NCBI GenBank assembly: GCA_030068145.1
Contig: JAPJBO010000334.1
Location: 158,328-222,327 of the forward strand
DNA length: 64,000 nucleotides
Reading direction: 5' to 3'
Origin: Diplonema papillatum
Lineage: Eukaryota > Euglenozoa > Diplonemea > Diplonemida > Diplonemidae
In this document: positions 41,777 to 52,740 of the stretch, in pieces
Position numbering within the stretch: position 1 is the first letter of the stretch
Layout: each line of letters starts with the position of its first letter
Notes under the pieces: model-generated
Database searches by the model: none
What the model was told of the DNA's origin: nothing
The model's input: only the letters and a program-made list of their open reading frames with translations
Program-made: the position numbers and the translations under genes

Positions 41777-43110
41777 TTCCAAGCTGTTTCAGTACAACTT
41801 GGACTCGACGCACCACACTCTATTAATTCTGCTGATCTCCGTGCTGGGCCTTGGACACAAGCAGTCCCAAGTTCTTCCCTACAGGTTCATCCGTGGCTGC
41901 ATTGTGATTGGTCGAAGCAGAACGGAGCGATAGCAGGGTCCTTCAGAGCTTGTGTATACTTCCAACTTGTTGCAGTATGATCGAATTCGACGCGCAAAAC
42001 TCAGCTAATTCTGGTGATCTCCATGCTGGCCTTAGGCGCAAACAGTCTCACAGTCTCTCGAGTTCTTCCCTACAGGTTCATCCGTGGCTGCACTGTAATT
42101 GGTCGAAGCAGAACGGAGCGATAGCAGGGTTCTTCGGGGGTCAATACATGCTCGCAAGACGGTTCGGCTTGCAAGGTTCAGTATTGTCCGAATAGCACGC
42201 GCAAGACTCATCCGTGGTGAGGTCGATGCTTGGCCTGGACACTTTGGACCAAGACGCAATAGTGTCGAGTTCTTCCCTACAGGTTCATCCGCGGCTGCAC
42301 GAAGTGTGGTCGAAGCAGAGCGGAGCGATAGCAGGGTCGTTTATAGGTCTTACATTCCCGAGCCGCCCCAGCATTTGCTTGATGCTAGGCGCAAACAGTT
42401 TCGAGTTCTTCCCATCAGGTTCATCCATGACTGCACTGTAATTGGTCGAAGCAGAACGGAGCGATACATACTTCCAAGCTGTTTCAGTACAACTTGGACT
42501 CGACGCACCAAACTCAATTAATTCTGCTGATCTCCGTGCTGGGCCTTGGACACAAGCAGTTCCAAGTTCTTCCCTACAGGTTCATCCGCGGCTGCACTAA
42601 GTGTGGTCGAAGCAGAGCGGAGCGATAGCAGGGTCGTTTATAGGTCTTACATTCCCACGAGCCGCCTCAGCATTTGCTTGATGCTAGGCGCAAACAGTCT
42701 CGAGTTCTTCCCAACAGGTTCATCCATGACTGCACTGTAATTGGTCGAAGCAGAACGGAGCGATACATACTTCCAAGCTGTTTCAGCACAACTTGGACTC
42801 GACGCACCACACTCAATTAATTCTGGTGATCTCCGTGCTGGGTCTTGGGCACAAACAGTCCCGAGTTCTTCCCTACAGGTTCATCCGTGGCTGCACTGTG
42901 TTTGGTCGAAGCAGAACGGAGCGATAGCAGGGTCCTTCAAAGTTTGTATATGCTTCCAAACTGTTTCCGTACAATTTGGATTCGATGCGCAAGACTCATT
43001 TAATTCCGGTGATCTCCATGATGGCCTTGGGCATCAACAGTCCCGAGTTCTTCGGTGGCTGCACTGTGTTTGGTCGAAGCAGAACGGAGCGATAGCAGGG
43101 TGCGGAAGTT
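41777..43110. repeat. D-repeat array, right part
   Basis: Eight further D cores (about 41870, 42062, 42268, 42407, 42568, 42709, 42866 and 43046). Several carry the ACTTCCAAGCTGTTTCAG spacer that is the transposon's target. The last unit is shortened. Confidence 0.95.
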
Positions 43111-43671
43111 CACTGGACGGATTATGCTTTTCCTTCAAATTATCGTTGCTCAGCATTCAGCGCAGCATGCGGCGGGGCCGTCATGAAGCCTCGTAAATTT
43201 CCCAGCAGGTTCACCGCTGCATTGACGCCTACTTCAGCAAGGAAACGCAGCGGTAAACGAGAAGAAGATGAATTGAGAAAGCCAAGGCGCTCTTCTTTCT
43301 GTCTTTCACGCCACGTAGGGACGGGCTTCCAGGACCGGCAGAGAGTCTTTTGAACTGAGGACTGATGCGGCGCGTCTTCGTGTTGCTTGCTACGTTCTTT
43401 TGAAGGCGGAACAAATTGCAGGGCCAGGCAAATGATCAACGAGTCCGTTAAAAGAGATGTGAAAACGGGTGAAATACCAGGACGGGGTGCTCGAAACAAC
43501 ACAGCTACAAGTCGGCACACACCGTTTGACTTGTTTTAGAGTGAAAGTTCGCTTGAAACGTTAAAACGTGAAAGGTTTTGGTGCGTTTCCTCCCTCTCTG
43601 AGTGGAGGGTCAATCTCCCTGACCTCGAAATGCTCCCTGAAGTACACCACCACACACACTGGAACAGTTTG
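43111..43671. other. Spacer with a J motif, no gene
   Basis: TTTTAGAGTGAAAGTTCGC lies at 43534. The minus-strand frames here have no recognisable domain. Confidence 0.35.
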
Positions 43672-43805
43672 TTTGTACGTGTGCCGGCTGATCATTTCCC
43701 TGTCGATAATCAGGATTCTAATCAACCACCAAAAACACGCTGCCTTTTTAGCCTGCGTAAGACATCGCAGGGCGAGGTCTGCGAGATCTTTAGAACTAAA
43801 AATAC
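43672..43805 (+). repeat. Dispersed repeat family L, copy 2
   Basis: Has CGTGCCGGCTGATCATTTCC, CACCAAAAACACGCTGCC and GGGCGAGGTCTGCGAG in place of the other copies' GGGCAACCC block. It adjoins family C at 43800, both ending in AAAATACTCG. Confidence 0.75.
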
Positions 43806-44022
43806 TCGAGGGACTGCCTTGTGCTCATTTCGAAGGAGGCTAGAGGGGGAGAAAACAATACAACTACAAAGTGGGTCTTTTTTGTTGAACGCTTACGCCC
43901 GCCACTAAACCCAGGGTTACCTGTGTTTCGTGTGGGCTACAGCACATTTACCTCCTTTGATCTATCGCAACTGGCAGTCTCCTCAAGCATTTCCTACAAA
44001 GCAGGTGCTTATACAAAAATAT
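43800..44022 (+). repeat. Family C, copy 4 (young, complete)
   Basis: From AAAATACTCGAGGGACTGC to GCAGGTGCTTATACAAAAAT. Almost identical to 11350 and 20090. Confidence 0.92.
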
Positions 44023-44414
44023 ATATATGGTTGCCCGACAAGCAAATCGGACTGACTCCGCCCAGTCGGTCGTACTTCTTTCAATCCGGAACAGTTCCCC
44101 ATTGGCACCCTACCTTTAAAACTACTGCCAAAACTATAGAGAGATCCTTCCGCCACCGAGACAGGCATTTCTTTTTTTCCCTTCACACTCGAGATGATCA
44201 TGTTCTTCATTCATACAAAAACAAATCGCGAAAACATTGCTAGGTCTTACGGCGCTTTTCTTTGTTTGTGCGCACTAGCGAAACTCACCTGCTTTGGTAA
44301 GTCACATGTAGCGCGCTTCCACCTACTCATTTTTAGCACCAAACAACGCATTGTTAACACATAAAAGGTTGCTCTGGGTGGCAAAGACGCGTGGTCAGGT
44401 GGTTTTGTTGTTTG

Positions 44415-44605
44415 CCGAAAAAGACAAACGCTTCGGTTTGTTTGCGCGTGCCGAGTGATCGTTTTCCCACTTGTATTTACCCTAGGTAAGGAATTCTGAT
44501 CACCCACCAAAACACGCTGCCTACGTCTTTTTAGCCGGCACAATACATTGAAGGGCAACCCGCAAGAATGTGAGTTACCTTAACTTAGTACTAAAAAAAG
44601 CAGAA
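44415..44605 (+). repeat. Dispersed repeat family L, copy 3
   Basis: Close match to 32680-32845, including AAAAAGACAAACGCTTCG upstream and GTTAGTACTAAAAAA-type ends. The sequence between 44023 and 44414 shows no gene. Confidence 0.8.
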
Positions 44606-44796
44606 GGAAATACGAGCACGCCACTGGCACAACCGCGGCATGCAATACCCAAATGATGGGAAGCATGAGATGTTTCCGCCGAAAACAGGCGCCTGATCGT
44701 TTACGCTGAAGCATTCAGGACGGGATTGGTAACGCTACGGTTTGCGGTGACGAGCATCTCAATTTCCTCCAGCATTCCGTGTTTGGTCAACAAAAG

Positions 44797-44960
44797 AGAA
44801 TACTCGAGGGGTCGCCCAGCGCTTATTTCGACGGAGGTTAGAGGGGGGGAACAATGCCACGAACGAGGTGGGCGTCGGGCATAGATACAGGACATTTCTG
44901 CCTTTCGAAATCTGGCAACTGGCGGCTTCCTGAGTGTGTTTCCTACAGAGCAGACGGTTC
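44797..44960 (+). repeat. Family C, diverged copy, joined to family B
   Basis: GAATACTCGAGGGGTCGCCC, GCTTATTTCGACGGAGGTTAG and CTGGCAACTGGCGGC show a family C copy whose tail (CAGACGGTTC) runs directly into the family B copy at 44961. Confidence 0.65.
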
Positions 44961-45230
44961 AAAAACTCGACGTAGTTGCTTTGACTCCGAATGGAAGGGA
45001 GGAAATATAGAGGTAGGGGGGCAAATACACTACAAACGCAATACGATTTGTTCTTCGCTTACACCCTGTGACCTGTTGTGCTGGTGTGATTTGTCGTGTA
45101 GGGGTAGACCCGCATGACCCCACGTTCGTTCAACACGTGGTTCGGTTGTTACAGCACTTGGGATCCCTTCGGTTCTTTGTCTGGCAGATCGTCGAGCATT
45201 CCCTTCTAAGCTGGCGCTTATGTAAAAAAA
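44961..45230 (+). repeat. Family B, copy 5, internally deleted
   Basis: Complete ends (AAAACTCGACGTAGTTGC and GGCGCTTATGTAAAAAA) but about 33 bp missing after CTTACACC relative to the others. Confidence 0.85.
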
Positions 45231-46599
45231 CAGGGAGCCGGGTAGCCAGAGTAGTTCTGCGGTTTCCGGACGGTGTGTAGCCCGAATGTGTCTGCCCCCC
45301 CCCCGCAGGTGGGGCGACATGGGTCAATTCGACAACGAGAGACGGGTGGTTAACGCCTCGCGGTTCACAAAATCAAGAATTCTGGCTTGCACAGCCGCCA
45401 CGGGGCCCAAAACTTGCGGCACACGAGTTTCGAACCACTGATTCACGCACACACGAAATCGCATCAGATCACGCGCTTCTACTACCCGTGGCTCATAGCT
45501 TAGCTACCCCCACGGTGTCACTGCACCCCGCGTCCGGTGGACCCCCCGGCTTCACTAATGGATGTGTCAACTGTGGCCTTCTTGCCAAGTCTTAGGTTTG
45601 CTCTAACTGCAAGCCCAAACCGTGTCCGCCTACAGCAGACGGGGGAGACAAACACGTCGATTATAGCGAGCAGAGGAGGCACTGCACCACAAGAGCGCTT
45701 TCCGACTTCGGCAAGTCGACTGCAGTCAAGCGAAAACGTGCTCTTTCGAGCACCTCATCAGGAGGCCAGAACTCAACGCGACAGCCAGTCCAACGCACTC
45801 GGTGTTACTGGTGCAACAGCAGCAGTGTGTAGATGAAACAGGCCCATCGAGCGACGAGTCGGGGAAGCCCACCGCAAGAGCTTCTGCCTTCGACGGTACT
45901 AGAGCATCATAACGGGTAACGTAATCTGAGAGCACGATGGGGAGCCAAGCTGCGAGGCCTGAGCAGCAGGCATGCAAGAATTGCCTGGATGCGCACTTCG
46001 TGGCAAGCGCGTCTTTTTTAAGCCCACGCATGACTGTGGGTCGGGGTGCTTGTCTTTTTTGATTGCTTCGTTCGCGGACCGGGCCGCGGGAACAGGCTGA
46101 CGCTACATAATAACCGACTGCAACGCCAACGCAGGGTGGAGACACAGCCGGATGCGCGAACACAGGAAAACGCCACTCGCAGGTTTCGACTTTGAGACGG
46201 ACTTCATGATACACGCAGAATGACACTGCGTGGTACGAAACGGGAGATCTAGGAAGTGAGGGGTGGGGAGGTGAAGTGGCGGACGCTATTAGAAGAGCCT
46301 GGCAGTCCAGAATCCTCTCGACCGTCAACGAACCGCATAAGGTCGCTTCGCACTCGAAGGAAATCGACTTGAGGGCCGCTGATCCTTCGTTCTACGTTTG
46401 TCTCCAGTTGATACGGCGAGCTTTGATACGTGCGCGTTTGCAAGAACATCGGGGCTCGGCCTCGGGAGCGAATCAGCCCGTTAATGTACTAGTTGTAGTG
46501 CGTTGCTCAGGGTAGTCGAAGGCCTGAAAATCACACTAATGCAACAAATTGGCCTATTGGTTGGCCAATGGTAGCCTGGCCCGCACGTCGGGGGGGGGG
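45231..46599. other. Spacer with no recognised gene
   Basis: A 200-codon minus-strand frame at 45726-46328 has no domain, no coding bias I can see and no duplicate; I do not call it. A C10 homopolymer occurs near 45295. Confidence 0.35.
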
Positions 46600-46866
46600 G
46601 CATCCGCTTCGACTCGTCATCAAGCAACGGCGAGTCTTCATCTGCATCCGCCTCCTTTTTCCTCTTTTTGAGGCCCTCGGCGATGACGGGCGGGCTTCTC
46701 GCCCAGTTTCCTTGCGCCGACTTGACCACAACCGGCTTCGGCGGGCTTTTCGCCTGCGACGGCGGCGGCGCCTCGTCGGTCTCGTCTTCACCCTCGGAGA
46801 CCTCAAACGGCTTCCCGCCGGGGGAGGAGGGGCAGCACGGGGTTGTAGTACTACTAGAAGGCTCGA
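46600..46866 (-). pseudogene. Duplicate of the TPR gene tail, copy 1
   Basis: The minus frame reads GNWARSPPVIAEGLKKRKKE and DEDSPLLDDESKRM, as in the end of the TPR protein, with GFAACDGGG-type coding shared upstream. Homology ends at the GTAGTACTACTAG junction at about 46855, the same breakpoint as in copy 2. No TPRs are present. Confidence 0.85.
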
Positions 46867-47030
46867 TTTTCTTTTTGGCAAAAAGTGATCCGAGAAAGTC
46901 GCGGGTTGGAAAATACTCTCAGTGTCAATGTACAAGCCTTACTCCCGGATTTGCGTTTTCCAAACATCAACTCCAGCATTTTCTTCACAGCACCAACCCA
47001 CAAAACAGTGAAACACAAACACCATTCAAA

Positions 47031-47227
47031 ATGTCCAGCCCGCCTCAGTGGGTGAAGGATGGAAAACGAATGCCGGGCTCACCGATGAAAGCGCTTGTAG
47101 GACTGGGCGTGCTGGCCGCAATGTTTCCTGTCTACCTAGCGACAATTTTCCCGTTCACGATTCTTGTGCAGGTGGTGCGCCTCTTAACGAAGAAGAAGAT
47201 GGTCATTCGGCATAAGCCTCCGGAGGG
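47031..47227 (+). CDS. Candidate first exon of a membrane protein (partial)
   Basis: The ATG at 47031 has an AAAATG context after an A/C-rich leader like a real 5' UTR. The frame reads MSSPPQWVKDGKRMPGSPMK, then a 22-residue hydrophobic helix (LVGLGVLAAMFPVYLATIFP, FTILVQVV) and a basic RLLTKKKMVIRHKPPE segment, giving a type II or signal-anchor topology. A donor (CCGGAG then GTGAAG) fits at about 47228, after which repeat F begins. No second exon was found. Family unknown. Confidence 0.45.
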
Positions 47228-47269
47228 TGAAGACCGAATTCAAGTCCCTCCAGGCGACATCTGGCCTGC

Positions 47270-47520
47270 AGGGGGCCGCTGTTGCTGCTGTGAAGAGATG
47301 TGTTGCGAAACCTTTCCGCCCCTTAGATTCCCCGAGAGGCTTTCTGCGCGCTGGGCAACCTACCTCCCCTCCGTCCGTAAGGGGTTAAGGCTGAGACAGA
47401 ACGCTGTCTGTCATGCATTTTTGATGCTCTTTTTCGAAAAAAGATGCTGCATAGATCGAGCAAGATGCAGTGGTTCCTCTGTTGAAACGCGAGAGTCCAC
47501 GTGCCTACATGACGGCGCAG
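47270..47520 (+). repeat. Dispersed repeat family F, copy in tandem duplication
   Basis: GCCTGCAGGGGGCCGCTG, TGCTGCTGTGAAGAGATGT, CTCCGTCCGTAAGGGGTTAA and GAGAGTCCACGTGCCTACAT. Together with 47540-47810 it forms one unit of a direct duplication whose second unit is 47812-48370. Confidence 0.8.
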
Positions 47521-47539
47521 CCGCAGCATTCCCAAATCC

Positions 47540-47810
47540 GTCTGCATCCGCTTCGACTCGTCGTCGAGCAACGGCGAGTCTTCATCTGCATCCGACTCCT
47601 TCTTCCTATTGAGGCCCTCAGGGATGACGGGCGGGCTTCTCGCCCTGTTTCCTTTCGCCGACTTGACCACAACCGGCTTCGGCGGGCTTTTCGCCTGCGA
47701 CGGCGGCGGCGCCTCGTCGGTCTCGTCTTCGCCCTCGGAGACCGCAAACGGCTTCGGAGCCGGGTCCCGCCGGGAGTAGGAGGGTTTGTGGTACTACTAG
47801 AAGGCTTTCG
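47540..47810 (-). pseudogene. Duplicate of the TPR gene tail, copy 2
   Basis: The minus frame reads KGNRARSPPVIPEGLNRKKE and DEDSPLLDDESKRMQTDLG. It lacks the three-base Lys codon of the parent and ends at the same GTGGTACTACTAGAAGGC junction as copy 1. Confidence 0.88.
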
Positions 47811-47811
47811 G

Positions 47812-48090
47812 CCTGCAGGCGGCCGCTGTTTGCTGCTGTGAAGAGATGTATTACGAAACCTTTCCGACCCATAGATTCCCCGAAAAGGCTTTCTGCGCGC
47901 TGGACAACCTACCTCCCCTCCGTCCGAAAGGGGTTAAGGCTGAGACAGAACGCTGTCTGTCATGCATGCTTGATGCTAGCATCAAGTCTTTTTCGAAATA
48001 GATGCTGCATAGGTCGCGAGCAAGAAGCAGTGGTCACTCTGTTTAAACGGGAGAGTCCACGTGCCTACATGACGGCGCAGCCGCAGCACA
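47812..48090 (+). repeat. Dispersed repeat family F, second unit
   Basis: As 47270-47520 with an added GCATGCTTGATGCTAGCATC palindrome. It abuts the parent TPR stop codon, so the gene's 3' UTR is made of this repeat. Confidence 0.8.
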
Positions 48091-50840
48091 GCATTCCCGA
48101 ATCCGTCTGCATCCGCTTCGACTCGTCGTCGAGCAACGGCGAGTCTTCATCTGACTCCTTCTTCCTCTTTTTGAGGCCTTCGGGAATGACGGGCGGGCTT
48201 CTCGCCCTGTTTCCTTTCGCCGTGACCACAACCGGCTTCGGCGGGCTTTTTGCCTGCGACGGCGGCGGCGCCTCGTCGGTCTCGTCTTCGCCCTCGGAGA
48301 CCGCAAACGGCTTCGGAGCAGGATCCCGCGGGGGGAGGGGCAGCACGGGGTTGTGGTACTTGGCCTTGCGGCGGCAGGCGGCCGAAGTCCGGGTTGCCGC
48401 GGTGCCGAATGACGACGCCCCCGCGCTGCAGTGGCTGGCGGACCGGAACACGGCCACCGGCTGCTGCCCGCCGCCCGCCGCCTGCGGCGAAAAGTGACCC
48501 GGGGACTGCCCCCCAGCCTGCGGTGAGGAGTGCCGCTGGCCGCGCGCGCTGTACTGCCAGGAGCAGGTGGCCGAGTGCGGGATCACGCCGGACCGCGGCG
48601 TCAGCGGGGCGCCGCCGCCCGCCGCTCGGTGCGGCTTCAGCGGCTTCAACGGCTTCAGGGAGGGGGTCGTGCCAGTTTTTTTCTCGGATGCCGAGTCTCG
48701 TCCGGGGGGGTCGGACCCCCGCGTGTTGCTGTGCGACGATTTATTGGGAGAACTGGCCGGGTGAGAGAGAGGGCTGCTGACGAGTACAGGGCCCACGCTT
48801 CCTCCTCGCAGCGGGCTGTCGGTCTTCCACGTGGAGATTCTGTGTGCGGAAGGGTGGCTGGTTTTGTCGTCGAGGTCTTGCAAGGCGTCGCTGTGCTTCG
48901 CCTTCAGGTCTTCGACCTGCGTTTCGGGCAGCACGAGGGAAGCGTCTTCGATGCAGTCCAGAGCCGCGTCGAACCGGCGCAGCCGCGCGAGGGCAACGCC
49001 CTTCATGAACAGCGCTTCTCCGTCACCATCGTGGATGGCAACTGCCTCGGAGAACTCAGCCAGGGCGTCTTCCAGCTGGCCGAGCCCGAGGTACGCCTCT
49101 CCGAGGAGGAAGTGGGCGTACGGGTCCTTCGCCGCCGGCGCCGGGGCGGCGAACGTCGGCTGCTCGTCGAGGGCGACCGCCCGCGTCAGCGCGTCTACCG
49201 CGCCGCGGTGGTCGCCCGTCGCGGAGCAGAGCTTGCCCTTCGTCACGTGCAGGAACGGGAGCGGGTCTTCCTCCGACGCTTCGATCGCGGCGTCAAGGCA
49301 AGCCAGCGCCTCCTCTGGCCGGTCCATCGCTATCAGCGACAGCGCCTTGTCATTCAACGCATCGCAGGCATGCGACTTGTCGGTGTACTTCGAAATCGCG
49401 ACGTCGAACGACGCGACTGCTTCGTCGTGCCGGTCCAACTGCGCGAGCGACACCCCGATGTTGAACGGGATGAGGGGCTCGGTGGGCAACAGGTCGGCCG
49501 CCGTCTGGTAAGCGGCGATCGCGTCTTCGTAGCGGGAGAGGTTGTCGAGTGCGACGCCTTTGTTCATGTACGCGGCGCCGTAGTTGGGGTCGAGGGCAAT
49601 CGCTCGGTCGAATGACCACACTGCGGCTTCGTGACGGCCGAGGTCGTCGAGCACGTCGCCTGATAGAACGTTTGTTAATCGGAACGATGTAACGAGAGAG
49701 GGACAGAGAGACAGAAATTGAGAGAGAGAGAGAGAGAGACGAGTTAGAGTGCAGGGACCATCTCTCCGGGGAGTTTCCGGTCTCCTCACTTCTCTTCGCA
49801 CTGCTACGGCGGGCGTAAGTCGCTCCGGATGCGCGCTGCAGGTTGCGGCTCTGCTACAGTAAGAAATTGATAGAGTTGGTGTGTTCCGGTGGCCTTACTT
49901 GGTTGTACAAGGTGTACTCGGGAAGTACTTGGGAAGTTCACGGGAAGAACTAAATGCAAAAACCCGCCAGAAATCGCTATTTGACCCTATTTGGGTTGTA
50001 CTTGGGAAGTTCTTCTAGTAAGTTCATGGGAAGTTAAGTTTTCTACTGTGGAACACACCAAAAGTGATTGTTGAAAACTTAGTTCAGTGGTGCTCGCATT
50101 AAGGGGAGTTACAGTGTCGCAGGGATGCGGCTTCGTTGGTGCATGTACGGACGGCATGATAAACTAGAAGAAAGAAAAAGAAGAAAAAAGAAAAAGTCCG
50201 CTCCTGGTCCAGGAACGTGACGGTCAACCACAGCTTGCAAAGCTTGAGTCGGAGGCAGCACAGTGCCACAACCCCGTCCGCTCTGCCCTGTGGCTGACCG
50301 TCTCGACGAGCTTGTGTTCAGCGCAAGCGCCAAGCCCCAAGGTGCGCCACGCCTTGATGCTTTGGTTTGGGAAATCGGTAGCCACTTGACCCGAAGGCCC
50401 GTGGCTCTGCAGGACCGCCGAACATGTGAAGCTTGGCTCCCGTGTGAAAAGCAAAATAAACGATCTGCGACTTGCCGGGTCACGATCCACCACAGTGTTT
50501 TTTTGGATCCGCCGGTTCGCTCGCGCCGCTGGGGACACATACCTAGGTTGAAATGCTCGACCACGGCCGTCGGGTCGAAGGAGACGGCGTTGCGAAGGGC
50601 GCTTTCGGCTTCTTCCAGCCTGCCGAGCGACCGCAGGAGCACCCCCATGGCGTTGAGCGTCTTCGACCGCTCCACCCCGACCAGCTTCGCGGCCCCAGAG
50701 GCGGCGAGCATCTCCTCGTACACGGCCAAAGCCGTTTCCGGCTCGTCGCTGCGGAGGCACTGCTCCGCCCGATTCATACCGACCCTCCAGCCCGACTGTT
50801 CCGCGGAATCCCTCGACGCGTCCTCGTTCAGAGGCGCCAT
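48065..50840 (-). CDS. Tetratricopeptide-repeat protein, two exons
   Basis: Exons 50840-50543 and 49659-48065 join in frame (CTAG at the GTATGT donor, TATCAG acceptor) to give 630 residues. The join rebuilds a TPR: HFNLGDVLDDLGRHEAAVWS. At least seven TPRs follow one another between about 25 and 340 (LRSLGRLEEAESALRNAVSF, AYMNKGVALDNLSRYEDAI, FNIGVSLAQLDRHDEAVASF, LNDKALSLIAMDRPEEALAC, FLLGEAYLGLGQLEDALAEF, FMKGVALARLRRFDAALDC), each with the W/L-G-Y/F-A-P pattern. The last 290 residues are low-complexity and Pro/Ser/Lys-rich, ending ESKRMQTDSGMLCCGCAVM. It is a protein-interaction scaffold, probably soluble; the partner is unknown. The start is the ATG at 50840, four codons inside the frame. 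The 0.9-kb intron holds a MITE and a family A repeat. Two copies of the gene's tail lie downstream. Confidence 0.85.
49877..50060. mobile_element. MITE family H (TGGTGTGWTCC ends), in TPR intron
   Basis: 184 bp with inverted ends TGGTGTGTTCCGGTGG and CACTGTGGAACACACCA-type sequence, and inner GGGAAGTACTTGGGAAGTTC repeats. Copies: 52161-52537 (interrupted) and, with the same ends but a different interior, 57369-60406. No target duplication was resolved. Confidence 0.75.
50195..50445 (-). repeat. Dispersed repeat family A, inverted, in TPR intron
   Basis: Complement of the 26090 copy, from TCCTGGTCCAGGAACGTGAC to GAACATGTGAAGCTTGGC. It has the same orientation as the gene. Confidence 0.88.
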
Positions 50841-50889
50841 GGCTGCTTCCACCTTGTGCCCTACCCCCCGGCCCCTTCGTTCGGACTTT

Positions 50890-50965
50890 TGCAGTTTACT
50901 GAGGGAATAGGAGCAAGACGCATGGCTAGATGAGCACGACCACCTCGAATCGACACCGGGAGAAT
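50890..50965 (-). repeat. Family E, 5' half
   Basis: TTTACTGAGGGAATAGGAGC and CTCGAATCGACACCGGGAG match the inverse of 33300-33370. It overlaps the region just upstream of the TPR start. Confidence 0.75.
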
Positions 50966-51236
50966 TCGGGTGGGTTGAGGTGGGTCTACTGAGACTGAAT
51001 TTTTCTTCCCGCCCTCCCCTTGCCCCCCAAAGTGATCTCGCCTGGTTGGCCCATTGACATGGTCAACAGGCACACTCTATCCCATTCGCTAGTAAGCAAG
51101 TTATCAGGCTTCTGTCAGACTGTTCTCTCCTTCCTTCCCTTTCTGATGATGAATGAACTCGATGACCCAAGCCGAGACCGAGTGCGATGAGGCCAGAAGC
51201 GAGCTGCCAATTCCTACTACTTCTACTACTACTACT

Positions 51237-51415
51237 ATTGCAGTTTACTGAGGGAATAGGAGCAAGACGCATGGCTAGATGAGCACGACCTCGAATCGAC
51301 ACCAGGAGAATTCGGGTGAAGCTGGCTTCTATAACTAGTAATATTCCGGCAAAAGGTAGCACTCCTCAACTAGCCCGAACCAGCAGGGTCAAAGAATGTC
51401 AGTCACACCTTCCCG
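51237..51415 (-). repeat. Family E, inverted full copy
   Basis: Complement of 33205-33380, including CAAAGAATGTCAGTC at its right end and GAATAGGAGCAAGACGC at its left. Confidence 0.85.
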
Positions 51416-51481
51416 ATTGTTTTTTGCTTACCTCTTTTTTCTGTAAGCACACAACCGGCCGTGGCTTCAACCCTGTCCCCT

Positions 51482-51673
51482 CCTAGGCATAGTGGTTATT
51501 ATCGCATGTTATCGCATTCGGGGTTTTGGCGCCAATTGTCGCATTTTCATTCGGATTATTCGCACGCTTAAAACCTGGGCCAATACAGTGGTAGTATGGA
51601 CTATCGCATATTATCGCACGCCGATATTGCGATAACTATTATCGCATGCGGATCGTTGACCATTATGCCTAGG
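51482..51673. mobile_element. MITE with CCTAGGCATARTGG ends
   Basis: 192 bp with inverted ends CCTAGGCATAGTGG and CCATTATGCCTAGG and an interior of TTATCGCAT and complement motifs that makes it largely self-complementary. Only one copy was seen here, and no clear target duplication. Confidence 0.7.
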
Positions 51674-51838
51674 GTGTGTCGATGCATCGAAAGCACGCGT
51701 GAAACAGCTTTCTAACCCAAACCTCAGGTGGTGATTACACGCGGTAGAGTACCGGTGTGTACCTTCTTTCGCAGAAACGGTTCTTCCACTAGAGAGACAA
51801 CGGCAGAAAGATCGACGGAGGAAAACACAAGAAAGCGG

Positions 51839-51956
<118 letters not shown>

Positions 51957-52160
51957 AGCGAAGAGGAAGTTCAAGCGAACTTTCGCTATAGGGGGGCTAA
52001 GGCGGGGAAAGGGAGGCACGTGGGCGTTGGCGAAGCGGGCCAAGGACTTTCCGGCCGAAAAATGCTCACTTCAGGGGAGGAAGAGGTGGAGGAAAACGCA
52101 CAATTTCAGCTTAACCTTCTACAGGCGAAAGGCGTAAGGGATTGCAACCTTTCAATTTTA

Positions 52161-52537
52161 TGGTGTGATCTGGTGGCCTTACTTGGGTGTACAACGGGTG
52201 TACTCGGGAAGTACTTGGGAAATTCACGGGAAGTACTAATGCAAATATCGCCAGAAATCGCCATTTACCCTATTTTGAGCCGGTCCGTCCCTATTGAAAC
52301 TGCATCGAAGTGCCTCTGCCTTATCTCAGTGAATCACGGTCCACCACGGTCTATCAGGTCCATCCCTGGTCCCTAGAGCTGCATCGAATTGCAGGGTGCA
52401 GTATTCTGCGGTCTATCACGGTCTAGGGGATAGACCGGCTCATATATTTGAGGTGTACAAGGAGTGTGATTGGGAAGTACTTGGGAAGTTCTTAATACGT
52501 TCACGGGAAGTTAAGTTTTCTACCGTGGATCACACCA
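52161..52537. mobile_element. MITE family H, interrupted copy
   Basis: Ends TGGTGTGATCTGGTGGCC and CCGTGGATCACACCA. The interior follows the 49877 copy until CCCTATTT at 52275 and resumes at TATTTGAGGTGTAC from 52445; the break is filled by the MITE at 52276. Confidence 0.85.
52276..52442. mobile_element. MITE family I nested in MITE family H
   Basis: 167 bp with TGAGCCGGTCCGTCCC at the left and an inverted CCGGCTCA at the right. TATTT appears on both sides (52271-52275 and 52445-52449), a probable 5- to 7-bp target duplication. Confidence 0.82.
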
Positions 52538-52619
52538 TTTATGTCGACAAACAGCAGAACTGAGCTGGTGTTCAGACTCTGCGCCTTCCCTGTTTTTAAA
52601 GCCCTTGAGTTACCTCAGA

Positions 52620-52740
52620 AGACTTTCTGCCCTGGACAACGCCCCTTCCCATTCCGTCCGTATGAGGCTAAGCAGAACAGCGCCTCTCCATGCATGTTTG
52701 ATGCCGGCATCAGGTCTTCTTCAAAGGAAAAGGGGGCGGA
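52620..52740 (+). repeat. Family F, fragment
   Basis: GACTTTCTGCCCTGGACAACG, TTCCGTCCGTATGAGG, and CATGCATGTTTGATGCCGGC parallel 47890-47990. Confidence 0.6.

Noticed and set aside
45726-46328. 200-codon minus-strand frame
   Set aside because: Cys/Ser-rich with no motif, repeat or context to support it.
48530-49615. 361-codon plus-strand frame
   Set aside because: Antisense of the TPR gene exon 2.
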